The position numbers and the translations under genes are program-made. 64,000 bases of DNA from Acidobacteriota bacterium (GTDB lineage Bacteria; Acidobacteriota; Thermoanaerobaculia; Multivoradales; J023). Under the pieces are notes generated by a model. It was given only the letters and a program-made list of their open reading frames with translations, did not search any database and was not told where the DNA came from. Positions 10,621 to 19,402 of this stretch are shown here, one piece after another (position 1 is the first letter of the stretch; the number at the start of each line of letters is the position of its first letter). The stretch lies in NCBI GenBank assembly GCA_029263395.1, contig JAJCXO010000177.1, positions 36,080 to 100,079 of the forward strand, given 5' to 3'.

Positions 10621-11220
10621 TTACGCCTCAACCGGCTTCTGGCGACGTTCCATGATCTGATCGACGATGCCGTATTCGATCGCTTCTTGCGCGGTCAAGA
10701 TGTTGTCGCGATCGGTGTCATGATGCACCTGTTCCTTGCTCTTGCCAGTATGTTTTGCCATAACCTCATCAAGGCGGTCTCTGAGCAGCAAAAGATCCTG
10801 GGCCTGGATCTGAATATCACTCTGCTGCCCCCCCATCCCTTTGACCCAAGGCTGATGGATCAGCACTCGGCTATTGGGCAGGATGATGCGTTTACCCTTG
10901 GTTCCGGCCGCCAACAAGACCGCAGCCATTGAAGCCGCTTGACCAACACAGAAGGTCGAGATGTTCGGCTTGACGTACTGCATCGTGTCGTAAATCGCCA
11001 AACCGGCCGTTGTCGAGCCACCTGGCGAGTTGATGTAGATCGCAACGTCTTTCTCCGGATTCTCAGCCTCCAGAAACAACAGTTGTGCAATCACCAGATT
11101 GGCGACGTCATCATCGATTGCACCACCGAGGAAGATGATGTTGTCCTTCAACAGACGCGAGTAGATGTCGTAAGAGCGCTCACCGCGATTGGTTTGCTCT
11201 ACGACCATGGGCACCAACAT
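10621..11220 (-). CDS. clpP: ATP-dependent Clp protease proteolytic subunit ClpP
   Basis: A 199-aa serine protease that forms the tetradecameric Clp chamber. The catalytic triad is Ser97 ([14 protein letters not shown]), His122 ([12 protein letters not shown]) and Asp172 ([14 protein letters not shown]). The [20 protein letters not shown] strand and the Gly-rich handle ([13 protein letters not shown]) are intact. The start follows AGGAGG-like sequence in the tig-clpP gap. It is co-oriented with tig (21 bp upstream) and clpX, the canonical order in Gram-negative bacteria. Confidence 0.98.
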   Translation of the reverse strand: MLVPMVVEQTNRGERSYDIYSRLLKDNIIFLGGAIDDDVANLVIAQLLFLEAENPEKDVAIYINSPGGSTTAGLAIYDTMQYVKPNISTFCVGQAASMAAVLLAAGTKGKRIILPNSRVLIHQPWVKGMGGQQSDIQIQAQDLLLLRDRLDEVMAKHTGKSKEQVHHDTDRDNILTAQEAIEYGIVDQIMERRQKPVEA

Positions 11221-11241
11221 AGTCAGTCCTCCTAAAGGGTT

Positions 11242-12612
11242 CTACGCGTCGTCTTCGGAATCGGTTGCGACTTCGGACGCTTCAGACTCGTCTTCACCTA
11301 GCAAATGGCGTACTGCCTTCTCACGTAACATCTGCGCTTTCAGAGGCTCCAAGCGCCCCGACTCGGTAAGCTGCTGACGCAGTTGGTGGGTCGGTTGATT
11401 TTGCTGAGCCGCAATCATCGACAGGAACCGCTCGAGCTCGTCAGCTTGCAGCTCGACAGCTTCGGCCGCAACCACAGCGTCGAGCAGCAGCCGATCGTGA
11501 ACCCGCCGTTCGGCTTCTGGAGTGAGCTGACCAGCGAGAGCCTTCCAATCGATCCCGGCCTGCTCGATATCCACACCCTGAGCATGAATTCGTTCGGCAT
11601 AATCCTGCAACATGCGTTCGTTCTCTTTTTCGATCACCCCAGCCGGCAACTCGATAGGGTGGCGTTCGCGCAGTTGCTCTAGGAGAGATTTCTCGCGCTC
11701 GGCCCGCAGCTTCTGAGCCTTCGAGCGTTTCAAGTCTTGGGCCACGCCGTCACGAAGGTCAGCGATTGAATCGAGGCTGAACTTGGCGGCAAATTCATCG
11801 TCCAACTCCGGCAAGTCCTGCTCTTGGACCTCTCGGATCTCGGCCCGGAATTGACGTTCGGCGTCACCGACCGTACGCGTGACTTCCGCAGTCTGTCCCG
11901 CAGACCGCCCAGTCAACGCCAGGGTCAACTCTTCGTCGACCCCACTAGCACCCAGCTCGGCGTACAACGGCTCGGTACGCGACTTGGGTCCTGCCTTATC
12001 GTCGGAAGACTCGCCGTCTGCAGTCTCGTCGTCCGCCGCCGCTTCGTCCGCCGCCGTGTCGCCACCGTCAGCGGCAACGGCGTCATCTTCAGTGATATCG
12101 ATCAGTTCGCCGATCACCAAGTCACCATGGGCCGCCGGACGATCGACGGTTGTCCACGTTGCGTGATGGCGCTGCAAATCACCTAAAGCTTCGTCCAATT
12201 CATCGTCGCTGAGATCCGCGTCACCCTTGGGGAGGTCGAAATCCCCGAGCTCACCGAGATTGATCTCGGGGCGAGTCTCGACCAGGGCCACCAGCGTCAT
12301 CGGCTGACCGGGTTCGAGCTCCAGGCCTTCGAATCGCGGTGGCAACAGAGGATCGAGCTCTTTCTCAGCTTGCGCTTTCTGCCAGTAGTCTGGCAGGAGG
12401 CGGTCGACAACCTCTTGTTTGATTTCCTCTCCGAAGCGCTTCTGAACAACGCTCGCGGGAACTTTCCCTTGCCGGAAGCCGGGCATCTTCACATTCTTGC
12501 TGAAGGATCTGACCACCCGCTTCATCTCAGCTTCTACAGCTTCGACCGGCACCTCGATCGTCAATTTCTTGAGACAGGGTCCAGTTTCTTCATAGGACGT
12601 CACGACACTCAT
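11242..12612 (-). CDS. tig: trigger factor chaperone, divergent central domain
   Basis: A 456-aa ribosome-associated chaperone. The N-terminal ribosome-binding domain has the signature NVKMPGFRQGKVPASVV. The C-terminal helical arms (LPELDDEFAAKFSLDSIADL to the end) look normal. The central FKBP-type PPIase region is unusual. After HGDLVIGELIDI comes a run of about 40 residues that is almost entirely Asp, Glu, Ala, Gly and Ser, and the usual glycine/IPGFE flap is replaced by SGVDEELTLALTGRSAGQ. Prolyl isomerase activity is therefore doubtful, while chaperone function is likely. It is first in the tig-clpP-clpX block and has a 17-bp repeat pair in its leader. Confidence 0.95.
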   Translation of the reverse strand: MSVVTSYEETGPCLKKLTIEVPVEAVEAEMKRVVRSFSKNVKMPGFRQGKVPASVVQKRFGEEIKQEVVDRLLPDYWQKAQAEKELDPLLPPRFEGLELEPGQPMTLVALVETRPEINLGELGDFDLPKGDADLSDDELDEALGDLQRHHATWTTVDRPAAHGDLVIGELIDITEDDAVAADGGDTAADEAAADDETADGESSDDKAGPKSRTEPLYAELGASGVDEELTLALTGRSAGQTAEVTRTVGDAERQFRAEIREVQEQDLPELDDEFAAKFSLDSIADLRDGVAQDLKRSKAQKLRAEREKSLLEQLRERHPIELPAGVIEKENERMLQDYAERIHAQGVDIEQAGIDWKALAGQLTPEAERRVHDRLLLDAVVAAEAVELQADELERFLSMIAAQQNQPTHQLRQQLTESGRLEPLKAQMLREKAVRHLLGEDESEASEVATDSEDDA

Positions 12613-12639
12613 GGGTGAAAGAATCCTCTAGGGTTTTGC

Positions 12640-12673
12640 GGTCTCAGCAGGAACGTGGTCTCAGCAGGAGCGT
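12640..12673. repeat. 17-bp direct tandem repeat, 2 copies, tig leader
   Basis: Two copies of GGTCTCAGCAGGA[A/G]CGT lie between tig and tRNA-Leu, followed by a partial third copy (GAGCAGGGTCGT). They are immediately upstream of the tig ribosome-binding region. Confidence 0.8.
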
Positions 12674-12702
12674 GAGCAGGGTCGTCAACGGGTGCGAATG
12701 AT

Positions 12703-12789
12703 TGGTGCGAAAGGGGGGACTCGAACCCCCATCCCCTTTCGGAGACTAGATCCTAAGTCTAGCGCGTATACCGATTCCGCCACTTTCGC
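12703..12789 (-). tRNA. tRNA-Leu (anticodon TAG)
   Basis: The minus strand folds as a class II tRNA. The acceptor stem is GCGAAAG/CTTTCGC, the D-arm begins TGGCGGAATCGG, the anticodon stem is CTAGA/TCTAG with loop CTTAGGA (anticodon TAG), and a long variable arm follows. The T-arm is GGGGG TTCGAGT CCCCC, with encoded CCA. The 87-nt length and long variable arm fit tRNA-Leu. Confidence 0.95.
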
Positions 12790-12888
12790 ATTAGGTAACG
12801 ATTGCTGAGGGGAGAATATTTCCGTCAGCAGGACAGCCAACGGTGGAGAGCCTTTGCTGGATCGTCAAAGGCTTGGGAAACAGGGTAT

Positions 12889-12964
12889 TGGTGAGCCGCC
12901 TAGGACTTGAACCTAGAACCCGCAGATTAAGAGTCTGCTGCTCTGCCAGTTGAGCTAGCGGCCC
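12889..12964 (-). tRNA. tRNA-Lys (anticodon CTT)
   Basis: A 76-nt cloverleaf on the minus strand. The acceptor stem is GGGCCGC/GCGGCTC with one G-U pair, the D-arm is GCTCAACTGGCAGAGC, the anticodon stem is GCAGA/TCTGC with loop CTCTTAA (anticodon CTT), the T-loop is TTCAAGT, and CCA is encoded. It is 99 bp from tRNA-Leu, in the same orientation. Confidence 0.95.
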
Positions 12965-13060
12965 CGAACGCGGTCAATATACTCGCCGCAAGCCGAAAGT
13001 TCAAGACTGACGAACGGACTGAGGACAGTCTTCTGCCAACCGTCTCGACCGCCGAGTCCG

Positions 13061-13261
13061 TCAGCCGCCTTGCACAAACCCAACAATTTCGAGGCGATCG
13101 CCTCCCTGCAACACAACCGTCGGGTAAAGATCGCGGGACAAGATCTCGCCATTGTGTTCGACCGCCACGGTGCGTGCATCGCGCCGCAAGTTATCGAGCA
13201 AGCTGCTGACCGTCTCGCCCGCGGCGAGTTCGGAAGGCTCACCGTTCAGCACGATGGTCAT
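13061..13261 (-). CDS. thiS: sulfur carrier protein ThiS
   Basis: A 66-aa ubiquitin-fold sulfur carrier for the thiazole part of thiamine. It begins MTIVLNGEPSEL, contains the ThiS-type segment VAVEHNGEILSRD, and ends in the essential Gly-Gly tail (EIVGFVQGG) that ThiF adenylates and that is converted to a thiocarboxylate. I use the ATG at 13261. The open frame continues 21 codons upstream, but only through an 18-bp tandem repeat (Met-Ser-Ala-Ser-Asn-Thr-like), which looks like leader DNA. No thiG, thiF or thiE is adjacent. MoaD is the alternative, but ThiS fits length and tail better. Confidence 0.85.
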   Translation of the reverse strand: MTIVLNGEPSELAAGETVSSLLDNLRRDARTVAVEHNGEILSRDLYPTVVLQGGDRLEIVGFVQGG

Positions 13262-13277
13262 CGACTGCGCGGTGTTA

Positions 13278-13331
13278 CTGACGGACATCGTACTACTGGC
13301 GGACATCGTGTTGCTGGCGGACATCGTGTTT
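13278..13331. repeat. 18-bp direct tandem repeat, 3 copies, thiS leader
   Basis: Three consecutive units of the form CTG[A/G]CGGACATCGT plus a 4-base variable end lie directly upstream of thiS. The unit length is a multiple of three, so the thiS frame stays open through it. An N-terminally extended ThiS cannot be excluded from sequence alone. Confidence 0.85.
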
Positions 13332-13343
13332 CACAGCCGCAGC

Positions 13344-14027
13344 TCACAGCAAGTGTTTGAGTTCGGCTTGACCAATTTTGCTCGAGGCAGTGATGATCAA
13401 AGCAGCCGTGCCACGGTCTACGGTCGGGATTTCGATCGGTAACCTGAGAAATCCACTGGTATCGGTATCCCCCAGTCCCAAGGTACGGGGTCCACCGAAG
13501 GTAGAGATCATCTTGACCGTTACCGACGCACCGCCAACCGGCAGGCCGTGTTTGCTCGAGCGAGCTCTCAGCGCAAGCTCAGCCGCGCTCCCAACTTTGA
13601 GCTCCACCTCTTCTTCGAGAACCAGCAGCAATTGCTCCTGCTCTGCTTCCGTGGTCAGATATTCGAGGATGACTTGATCGAGCGTCCGTCCACTATCTGC
13701 CGCGATGTCGAAATTTGGTGCGGGCTCGGTCTCGATCGTCTGAGTTTTGGGCTTCTCTGGCAGGAAGGCGCTGATCTTGTCGTCGAATTTACCGCTCTGG
13801 ATCGACTTGATCATCGTCCGATGCTGATGATCCATGAACGCCATGATCTCGTCATCACCCTTGCCACTCTGCAACAGATCGGCATAGTTGGCGCGGTTGG
13901 CGACCACCACCTGACCGCCAAAGTAGATGAGGCTCTCGATAAAAGGGTTGGAATACCCTTTATCTTCGGTCTGAACGTGCAGTACAACATCGCCATACCG
14001 CACGTCCGTATTGTGCCCGGTGATCAT
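13344..14027 (-). CDS. conserved-looking protein of unknown function
   Basis: A 227-aa protein that I do not recognise as a named family. There is no signal peptide or membrane segment. The N-terminal half (MITGHNTDVRYGDVVLHVQT, then NPFIESLIYFGGQVVVANRA) reads like a small beta-rich domain. Next come a charged helical stretch (DHQHRTMIKSIQSGKFDDKI), a Pro/Glu linker (EKPKTQTIETEPAP), and a glutamate-rich helix (EAEQEQLLLVLEEEVELKVG). The last 75 residues (GGASVTVKMISTFGGPRTLG) look like an Ig-like/carboxypeptidase-regulatory-type beta-sandwich. It sits alone between the yfcH-like gene and thiS. Cytosolic location is inferred from the absence of a leader. Confidence 0.75.
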   Translation of the reverse strand: MITGHNTDVRYGDVVLHVQTEDKGYSNPFIESLIYFGGQVVVANRANYADLLQSGKGDDEIMAFMDHQHRTMIKSIQSGKFDDKISAFLPEKPKTQTIETEPAPNFDIAADSGRTLDQVILEYLTTEAEQEQLLLVLEEEVELKVGSAAELALRARSSKHGLPVGGASVTVKMISTFGGPRTLGLGDTDTSGFLRLPIEIPTVDRGTAALIITASSKIGQAELKHLL

Positions 14028-14197
14028 GTCTGGGGTCCGGTATTCAGTAATCCGGGTCGTCCGTCAAGTCGCCAACGCCCCGTCGACAGGCCGCTCCCTG
14101 GGAGCGCCTCAACCACTGCCTGGAAGCTTGATGCTGATTGCGACAATCTCGGTCATTCTAGGGATTGCGATTCCACGGGGTCAAGCCAAAAAGGGGA

Positions 14198-15115
14198 TCA
14201 GTCGCCGAGTCCACTGTGCGGCTCATGGTTTAGCTCATGGCGCAGGGCCTTTTCCAGAGCGTCGAAGTGAAACGAAAACGTTGCTGAGCGCAGCCGGGTC
14301 GGTACGACGTGGGTACTTGCCAGCAGAAGCTCTTCACCCATTTCACCAAAAAGGAGCCGCACAAGGAACGTCGGCATCGGCACCAATGTCGGACGACCGA
14401 GCACTCGTCCCAAGGTTTTGGCGAAGTCGCGCTGGGTGACCGGCTCGGGGGCAACCGCGTTGACCGGCCCCGACAGATCGCCATGGGTCACTGCATATTC
14501 GATGACCGAAACAAGGTCGTCGAGATGAATCCAGCTCATCACCTGGCGACCGGTGCCGACAACACCGCCCAAACCCAGTTTGAACGGCGTCAACATCTTT
14601 TGCAAAGCTCCGCCCTCTGCACTCAACACCACCCCGATGCGCAGCTGCACCACCCGCGCCCCTGCCTTTATGGCCGGCCCGGTAGCTGCCTCCCATTGGC
14701 GACAGACGTCCGCCAGAAAGCCGGTGCCGGCGGCATCGTCTTCGTCGACGGTTCGCTCCCCCGTATCGCCATAAAAACCGATCGCCGACGCAGAAATCAG
14801 CGCCGGTGCAGGGTCTTTGGCGGCTATCGCCTCGGCGATGGTTCGCGTGCCCGAGATCCGGCTGTTCAACACCCGCCGTTTGAAGGCGGGGCTCCACCGG
14901 CCGCCAGCGATGTTCTCACCCGCCAAATGCACCACCGCGTCGATACCATCGAGCGCGTTGTCGTCCAATGAACCCGCCGCGGGGTCCCACCGGACCTCTT
15001 GCGGAGATTTCGGCCGACGACGCACCAGACGCCTAACCTGGTGGCCGCCGGAGGTGAGCGATCGCGTCAAGGCACTGCCGACCAGACCGCTCGCTCCGCT
15101 GATGAGAATTTTCAC
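14198..15115 (-). CDS. TIGR01777-family NAD-dependent epimerase-like protein (YfcH type)
   Basis: A 305-aa extended-SDR protein. The Rossmann NAD(P) loop is MKILISGASGLVGSALTRSL. The family-specific elements are VVHLAGENIAGGRW, LISASAIGFYGDTGERTVDE (Tyr in place of the usual YxxxK context) and the C-terminal DUF1731-like tail (GRPTLVPMPTFLVRLLFGEM). Members are related to YfcH and plant SULA/GC1 and may influence cell division; the reaction is not established. It is transcribed divergently from ansA across a 118-bp gap. Confidence 0.88.
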   Translation of the reverse strand: MKILISGASGLVGSALTRSLTSGGHQVRRLVRRRPKSPQEVRWDPAAGSLDDNALDGIDAVVHLAGENIAGGRWSPAFKRRVLNSRISGTRTIAEAIAAKDPAPALISASAIGFYGDTGERTVDEDDAAGTGFLADVCRQWEAATGPAIKAGARVVQLRIGVVLSAEGGALQKMLTPFKLGLGGVVGTGRQVMSWIHLDDLVSVIEYAVTHGDLSGPVNAVAPEPVTQRDFAKTLGRVLGRPTLVPMPTFLVRLLFGEMGEELLLASTHVVPTRLRSATFSFHFDALEKALRHELNHEPHSGLGD

Positions 15116-15233
15116 GTCGCTTCATCATACCTCGACCGCCACCGCCCGCGACCAGATCGAGTCGACCGGGGAAGCATTGTCGACGGGGATCCAGCTAGAA
15201 TGCTGGCCTATCAGCCCTGCGTGAGGAACTCGA

Positions 15234-16259
15234 ATGAGAGCCAGGAAATCGGTCTACATCGCTTACACCGGCGGCACCATAGGCATGCGCCAGGGTGCCC
15301 ACGGCTATGAACCAGCCCCAGGCTTCCTCGAAGAGCAGATGTCTCGCCTGCCAGTACTGGCGAGCCCAGACATGCCGCGTTATCGCATTCATGAGTATGA
15401 CCCTTTGCTGGACTCCGCCAATATGAGTCCCGCCGATTGGGTCAAACTCGGCCGAGACATCATGAGCCGCTACGATCGTTACGATGGGTTCATCGTGTTA
15501 CACGGCACCGATACCATGGCTTTCTCGGCCTCATCGCTGTCGTTCATGTTTCGCAACCTCGGCAAGCCGATCGTGTTCACTGGTTCGCAGATACCGCTCT
15601 GCGAGGTGCGTACCGATGCCCGCGAGAACCTGATCACCAGCCTGCTGCTGGCTGCACGGCACCCGATCCCAGAAGTCAGCCTTTTTGTCGGCCATCAGCT
15701 GCTGCGCGGTAATCGTGCAACCAAGGTCAGCGCCAAACGGTTTTTAGCCTTCAGCTCACCCAACTATCCTCCACTTGGAGAAGCCGGCGTCGATTTGGTG
15801 ATCAACCGCGACCGGGTTTTGCCGTCTCCCTCGGAACCGATCGCATTCGACGCAGTGGGGCATGCTCAGGTCGCCGACCTGCGCATCTTCCCCGGTATCA
15901 CCCCAGAGACTCTGGAAGCCTTCTTAGGTCCCCTCCATGGGGCGGTGCTCCACACGTATGGTGCGGGCAACGCTCCGGATCGTCCAGAATTGCTCGAAGT
16001 GCTACAACAGGCCAGTGAACGCGGTGTTGTGCTCGTCAACTGCACCCAATGCCTCGAAGGCTCGGTCAACATGGCGGGTTACGCCACCGGCAACGCCCTG
16101 CGTGAAGCCGGCGTCATCAGCGGCTACGACATGACCCCTGAGGCTGCTCTGACCAAGCTTTACTATCTGCTGTCCCAGGATCTCGACCCCGAAGAGATCC
16201 GAGAGCAAATGCAACAGAACCTGCGGGGTGAGCTCTCCCGCCCCGCGGCTGAGCCCTGA
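15234..16259 (+). CDS. ansA: type I (cytoplasmic) L-asparaginase
   Basis: A 341-aa Thr-nucleophile amidohydrolase that hydrolyses L-asparagine to aspartate and ammonia. The first catalytic Thr is in VYIAYTGGTIGMRQ and the second in FIVLHGTDTMAFSASSLSFM, giving the TGGTI and HGTDT signatures. The absence of a signal peptide and the GNAxRxxKVSAKRFLAF-type segment indicate the type I cytosolic form. It is monocistronic, and its end is 54 bp from the convergent GTPase gene. Confidence 0.93.
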   Translation: MRARKSVYIAYTGGTIGMRQGAHGYEPAPGFLEEQMSRLPVLASPDMPRYRIHEYDPLLDSANMSPADWVKLGRDIMSRYDRYDGFIVLHGTDTMAFSASSLSFMFRNLGKPIVFTGSQIPLCEVRTDARENLITSLLLAARHPIPEVSLFVGHQLLRGNRATKVSAKRFLAFSSPNYPPLGEAGVDLVINRDRVLPSPSEPIAFDAVGHAQVADLRIFPGITPETLEAFLGPLHGAVLHTYGAGNAPDRPELLEVLQQASERGVVLVNCTQCLEGSVNMAGYATGNALREAGVISGYDMTPEAALTKLYYLLSQDLDPEEIREQMQQNLRGELSRPAAEP

Positions 16260-16301
16260 GTCATCCGTCATTGTCAGGCCCCGTGTGATCATTCCGCGCC
16301 G

Positions 16302-16358
16302 TTGGTTCCAAGCTCAACAATCGGCTCCAAGCCCAACAGCCGGCTCCAAGCCCAACAG
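16302..16358. repeat. 19-bp degenerate tandem repeat, 3 copies, overlapping the end of the GTPase gene
   Basis: Three units of about 19 bp built on [T/C]GG[T/C]TCCAAGC[C/T]CAACA lie at the 3' end of the DUF3482 GTPase gene and supply its last codons. Because 19 is not a multiple of three, any change in copy number would change the C-terminal residues and the stop used. Confidence 0.75.
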
Positions 16359-17798
16359 CCGGCTCGCCTCCGGATACGCCTCAACCAGGACTTCACGGAT
16401 CGTCTCATCTAGCAGCAACCGGAGATCGCCGACGTCGGGTGCCGAAGCCCCCCGCCCTTTCGCTTGCCCGAGGACTTTCAACCCCACCTCGCGACGCAGC
16501 TTCAAGGCCACCCGCACCCGATCGCGCCATTGTTGCGAAGCGGCTCGCTCTTGAAATTCGCCGCGGCCGCGGCCGAAGTGGGCTACCGCCAGGTAACGCA
16601 ACAGAACCTGGTGGACAAGACGTTCGAGAAACGGCGGCGTCCAGGTGACCGCCGGTAACCGTTCGCCTTTGATGAGCTGGAATCCCCGCGCCAGGCCAGC
16701 GCCGCCGAGAGCCCCGAGAATGGCTCCAGCCAACATGCCACCACCGAAGCTCAGGCCACCGGACAACAGGTCGGCGGAGAGTCCTCCCAAAGCACCGCTG
16801 ATCACACTGCCCCACACCGCCCCCTTCTCCGGGTCGACGAGATCCTTACCATCAATGGCGAAGGCATCGAGCTGGCGATCAATCTCTGTGATTGCGGTAC
16901 CTTCGAGCCCATGGAGTCCGAGCAGCGTCGCCATCAGCTCGCTCGAAGCACGCTCCAAGCGCTCAGCCAAGGCTTCCATGCCTCGTTGTTTGTCGTCGCG
17001 GCTCGGCCGGCGCTCCGTCAACTCCTCGTTGTCGATCGTGGCGGCATGGAGAAAACGGGCCATGGCGTCGAGAGCCTGCTCAAACACTGCCAGGTTGCGA
17101 CGATTCCAGGCCTCTTCGAGGCCCTGCATCATGCTCTGCCGATCCTCCGGCAGGAGGCCGACGATCCGTTCGAGCAAGACGCTCTCTTGCACCCAGCACC
17201 GGCTGAACGCATCGAGCGCGAGCACCTCTCTCACCACCGGCCACCGTTCGACGTGACGCCGCCAGACATCGAGACGCTGAGTCTTCATTTCCGGAGCGGC
17301 TTCGCCACCGCCGGTCTGGTTGAGCAGCAGCACAATCGGCCGACCGATCCAACTCAACAGGTCGAGTTCGGGCACCAGGTATCCAGCATCCTCAGGCTCT
17401 TCAGTCGCATTGACCAGATACAGCACCACATCCGCTTCGTTGCGAATGTTGAGCGCCGCTTGCTGGCTACACCACAACGGTCGATCGGCGATGCGGTCCC
17501 AGGTCTGCTGAATGAACCAGACAATCGGTTGGGTCTGCCGTTCGAGCCGCCGGAGCAATCGTACTGAGTCGCCAAAGCCCGGTGTATCCCACAACCACAG
17601 CTCGTTAGTCTGGTTGTTGATCCCGGTGCCGTTGCCGGTCTCGATCGCAGCTTCAATCAACGTATAGCCGACCGCTACTTCCGTTACATGGGCTTGATCG
17701 AGCACCTCTCCTACATCGCGACGCAACAGGGTCCGCGCCAGGGTAGTTTTGCCAACATTGGTATGGGACACCAGGCTGAGGTTGATGCGTTCCGTCAT
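16314..17798 (-). CDS. DUF3482-type GTPase
   Basis: A 494-aa GTPase. G1 is LVSHTNVGKTTLARTLL, G3 is LWDTPGFGDSVRLL, and the G4 position reads LLLNQTGGG rather than NKxD, so base specificity may be relaxed. The central and C-terminal helical region contains a glycine-rich, membrane-prone stretch (GGLSFGGGMLAGAILGALGG) as in DUF3482 proteins. The ATG at 17798 overlaps the stop of the DUF2868 gene by 4 bp. DUF2868 and DUF3482 genes commonly pair, and the pair probably works at the inner membrane; its function is unknown. The extreme C-terminus is encoded by a degenerate 19-bp repeat. Confidence 0.85.
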   Translation of the reverse strand: MTERINLSLVSHTNVGKTTLARTLLRRDVGEVLDQAHVTEVAVGYTLIEAAIETGNGTGINNQTNELWLWDTPGFGDSVRLLRRLERQTQPIVWFIQQTWDRIADRPLWCSQQAALNIRNEADVVLYLVNATEEPEDAGYLVPELDLLSWIGRPIVLLLNQTGGGEAAPEMKTQRLDVWRRHVERWPVVREVLALDAFSRCWVQESVLLERIVGLLPEDRQSMMQGLEEAWNRRNLAVFEQALDAMARFLHAATIDNEELTERRPSRDDKQRGMEALAERLERASSELMATLLGLHGLEGTAITEIDRQLDAFAIDGKDLVDPEKGAVWGSVISGALGGLSADLLSGGLSFGGGMLAGAILGALGGAGLARGFQLIKGERLPAVTWTPPFLERLVHQVLLRYLAVAHFGRGRGEFQERAASQQWRDRVRVALKLRREVGLKVLGQAKGRGASAPDVGDLRLLLDETIREVLVEAYPEASRLLGLEPAVGLGADC

Positions 17799-19309
17799 GA
17801 GTCCGCCCCAAACGCACTGTCGAGCCGACCCTCGGGCCAAACGGCGGCGACGGCACCGGTGAGCACCTCATCGGGCAACGGCTGCATCAGATCGACCTGT
17901 AGCGCAGTCAGCCCGGCATCGCGACCGACTCGATCCCAAGCTCTTCGACGCTCCCGCAGTCTCTCGTCGACCCGGCCGTTGTCTTCCAGCTTCTGGCGAT
18001 AAGCCGAACTGTCGACCACCAGCAACAACGCTTGGCCATCCGGTAGCTCGCGTTTGAGGTGCCGCACGAACTCCCCGTGAACCTCCACTTCCGGCGTCTG
18101 CGCCAGACCAAACAGCATCACCTGTAAACGACCACGACTCGATTCGAGGCTATCGGGTTCTTCGCCGTAGGCGACCGTCGGCAACACTCGAATGTCCGAT
18201 CGCGGTCCAAGCAGGTCGAAGAGCAGGTTTCTCAGGGTATCCACCGCTCGTGCCGAAGGGCGGTAGCTATAGGGAATAACTTCGACTCGGCGCTCCGACG
18301 TATCCACCGAAGCCAACAGGCGCCGCACGTATCCATCGGTCACCGTGATCGACAGTCGGCGCCCCAGCCGAGCGCATCGGGTCCCTTCGAAAAGCGCCAG
18401 CAGCAGCCGCGGTAGGCCAACAAATAGGGCGGCAGTCAACGCGTAAAGGTGGATCCAAGGCGCCGCGTCCCCGGTTTTCGGGCTTTCGATCTCCGCGGCC
18501 TTCGGCACCTCAGTGGCGAGCAGCGCCGCGGCCGGTGACAAGACAGTGCCGAGTAAACGATCGACGGTGGTGCCAGACAAGAAGGTACTCTCCCAAGTGG
18601 CCCGGTATTGGAACGCGATACCGCGAGCGTACATGCCGACGACCACGCCGAGAATAAGCACCAGAGAGGCGGTGTGCATCAGGCGGCGACCGCGGGCTGA
18701 TGCCAACGGCGTCACCGCCGGCAACCAAGCCGACAGGTACTGACCGAGAGCGTGTTGTAATCGTTGTTGCGCCTCAGGGGCTCGCTGGCCCGGTGGCAAG
18801 CGGTCGATCAACCGTCGCGCCATCTTTCCTAGACGTCCGACAAAACGTGGCACGCCAGAGCCCAACGCCGTGCGACCGAACGGCAACACCGACTTTGCCG
18901 CCATCAAGGCCAACACCATCAGGTTCCAAGCAATTAGACCGAGCAGCGGCAGCGCCAGCACGTTGACCTGCTTCGCGGGCCCCAAAGCGTTGGTACCGAG
19001 CCCGAGCACAAAGGCCACGATCAGAGCTGGCGTCATCAAGCCTCGAACCGGGCTTGTCCATCGTCGAAAGCGGACCAAGAACGGCAGCTCTTGCTCGAGC
19101 ACGTCGCAGAGCCCTCTGGCCCGCTCGCCGAGCCAGGTCAAGTCTCCGGCCTCGCCAGTTTGACCGGCTTGCGCCGTCGCCGCACGCCGGTGCTCGAGCG
19201 CCAGCAGTTCGCCGCCGCGATCCGCTTCCTCCAAGGCTTGAACCAAGAGAACAGCTTGGGCGTCGCCTTCCGGCAGAGCCAACTCGTGCGTCGACTGGAT
19301 CACTGTCAT
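17795..19309 (-). CDS. DUF2868 membrane protein
   Basis: A 504-aa integral membrane protein of the DUF2868 type. Four hydrophobic spans are readable, around residues 92-112 (LMTPALIVAFVLGLGTNALG), 118-142, 208-230 (TASLVLILGVVVGMYARGIA) and 288-310 (LYALTAALFVGLPRLLLALF). A large soluble C-terminal part follows (EVIPYSYRPSARAVDTL onward). It is translationally coupled to the downstream DUF3482 GTPase. The pair probably forms a GTP-controlled membrane complex, but its substrate is unknown. Confidence 0.85.
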   Translation of the reverse strand: MTVIQSTHELALPEGDAQAVLLVQALEEADRGGELLALEHRRAATAQAGQTGEAGDLTWLGERARGLCDVLEQELPFLVRFRRWTSPVRGLMTPALIVAFVLGLGTNALGPAKQVNVLALPLLGLIAWNLMVLALMAAKSVLPFGRTALGSGVPRFVGRLGKMARRLIDRLPPGQRAPEAQQRLQHALGQYLSAWLPAVTPLASARGRRLMHTASLVLILGVVVGMYARGIAFQYRATWESTFLSGTTVDRLLGTVLSPAAALLATEVPKAAEIESPKTGDAAPWIHLYALTAALFVGLPRLLLALFEGTRCARLGRRLSITVTDGYVRRLLASVDTSERRVEVIPYSYRPSARAVDTLRNLLFDLLGPRSDIRVLPTVAYGEEPDSLESSRGRLQVMLFGLAQTPEVEVHGEFVRHLKRELPDGQALLLVVDSSAYRQKLEDNGRVDERLRERRRAWDRVGRDAGLTALQVDLMQPLPDEVLTGAVAAVWPEGRLDSAFGADS

Positions 19310-19402
19310 TTGCTGACGACCCCAGGCTGTCGGATCGCGGATCGCGACCGGCGATGATGGATCAGCCCATCATCGCCCCAACCGCCCCCTTGGGATCCTG
19401 GC

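Noticed and set aside
9381..10655. Long plus-strand open frame (424 codons) opposite clpX
   Set aside because: It is antisense to a fully conserved clpX, has no domain and no ribosome-binding site; high-GC codon bias produces such shadows.
13262..13324. N-terminal extension of ThiS
   Set aside because: The extra 21 codons are just the 18-bp tandem repeat; normal ThiS begins at MTIVLNG. Kept as a possibility in the feature notes.
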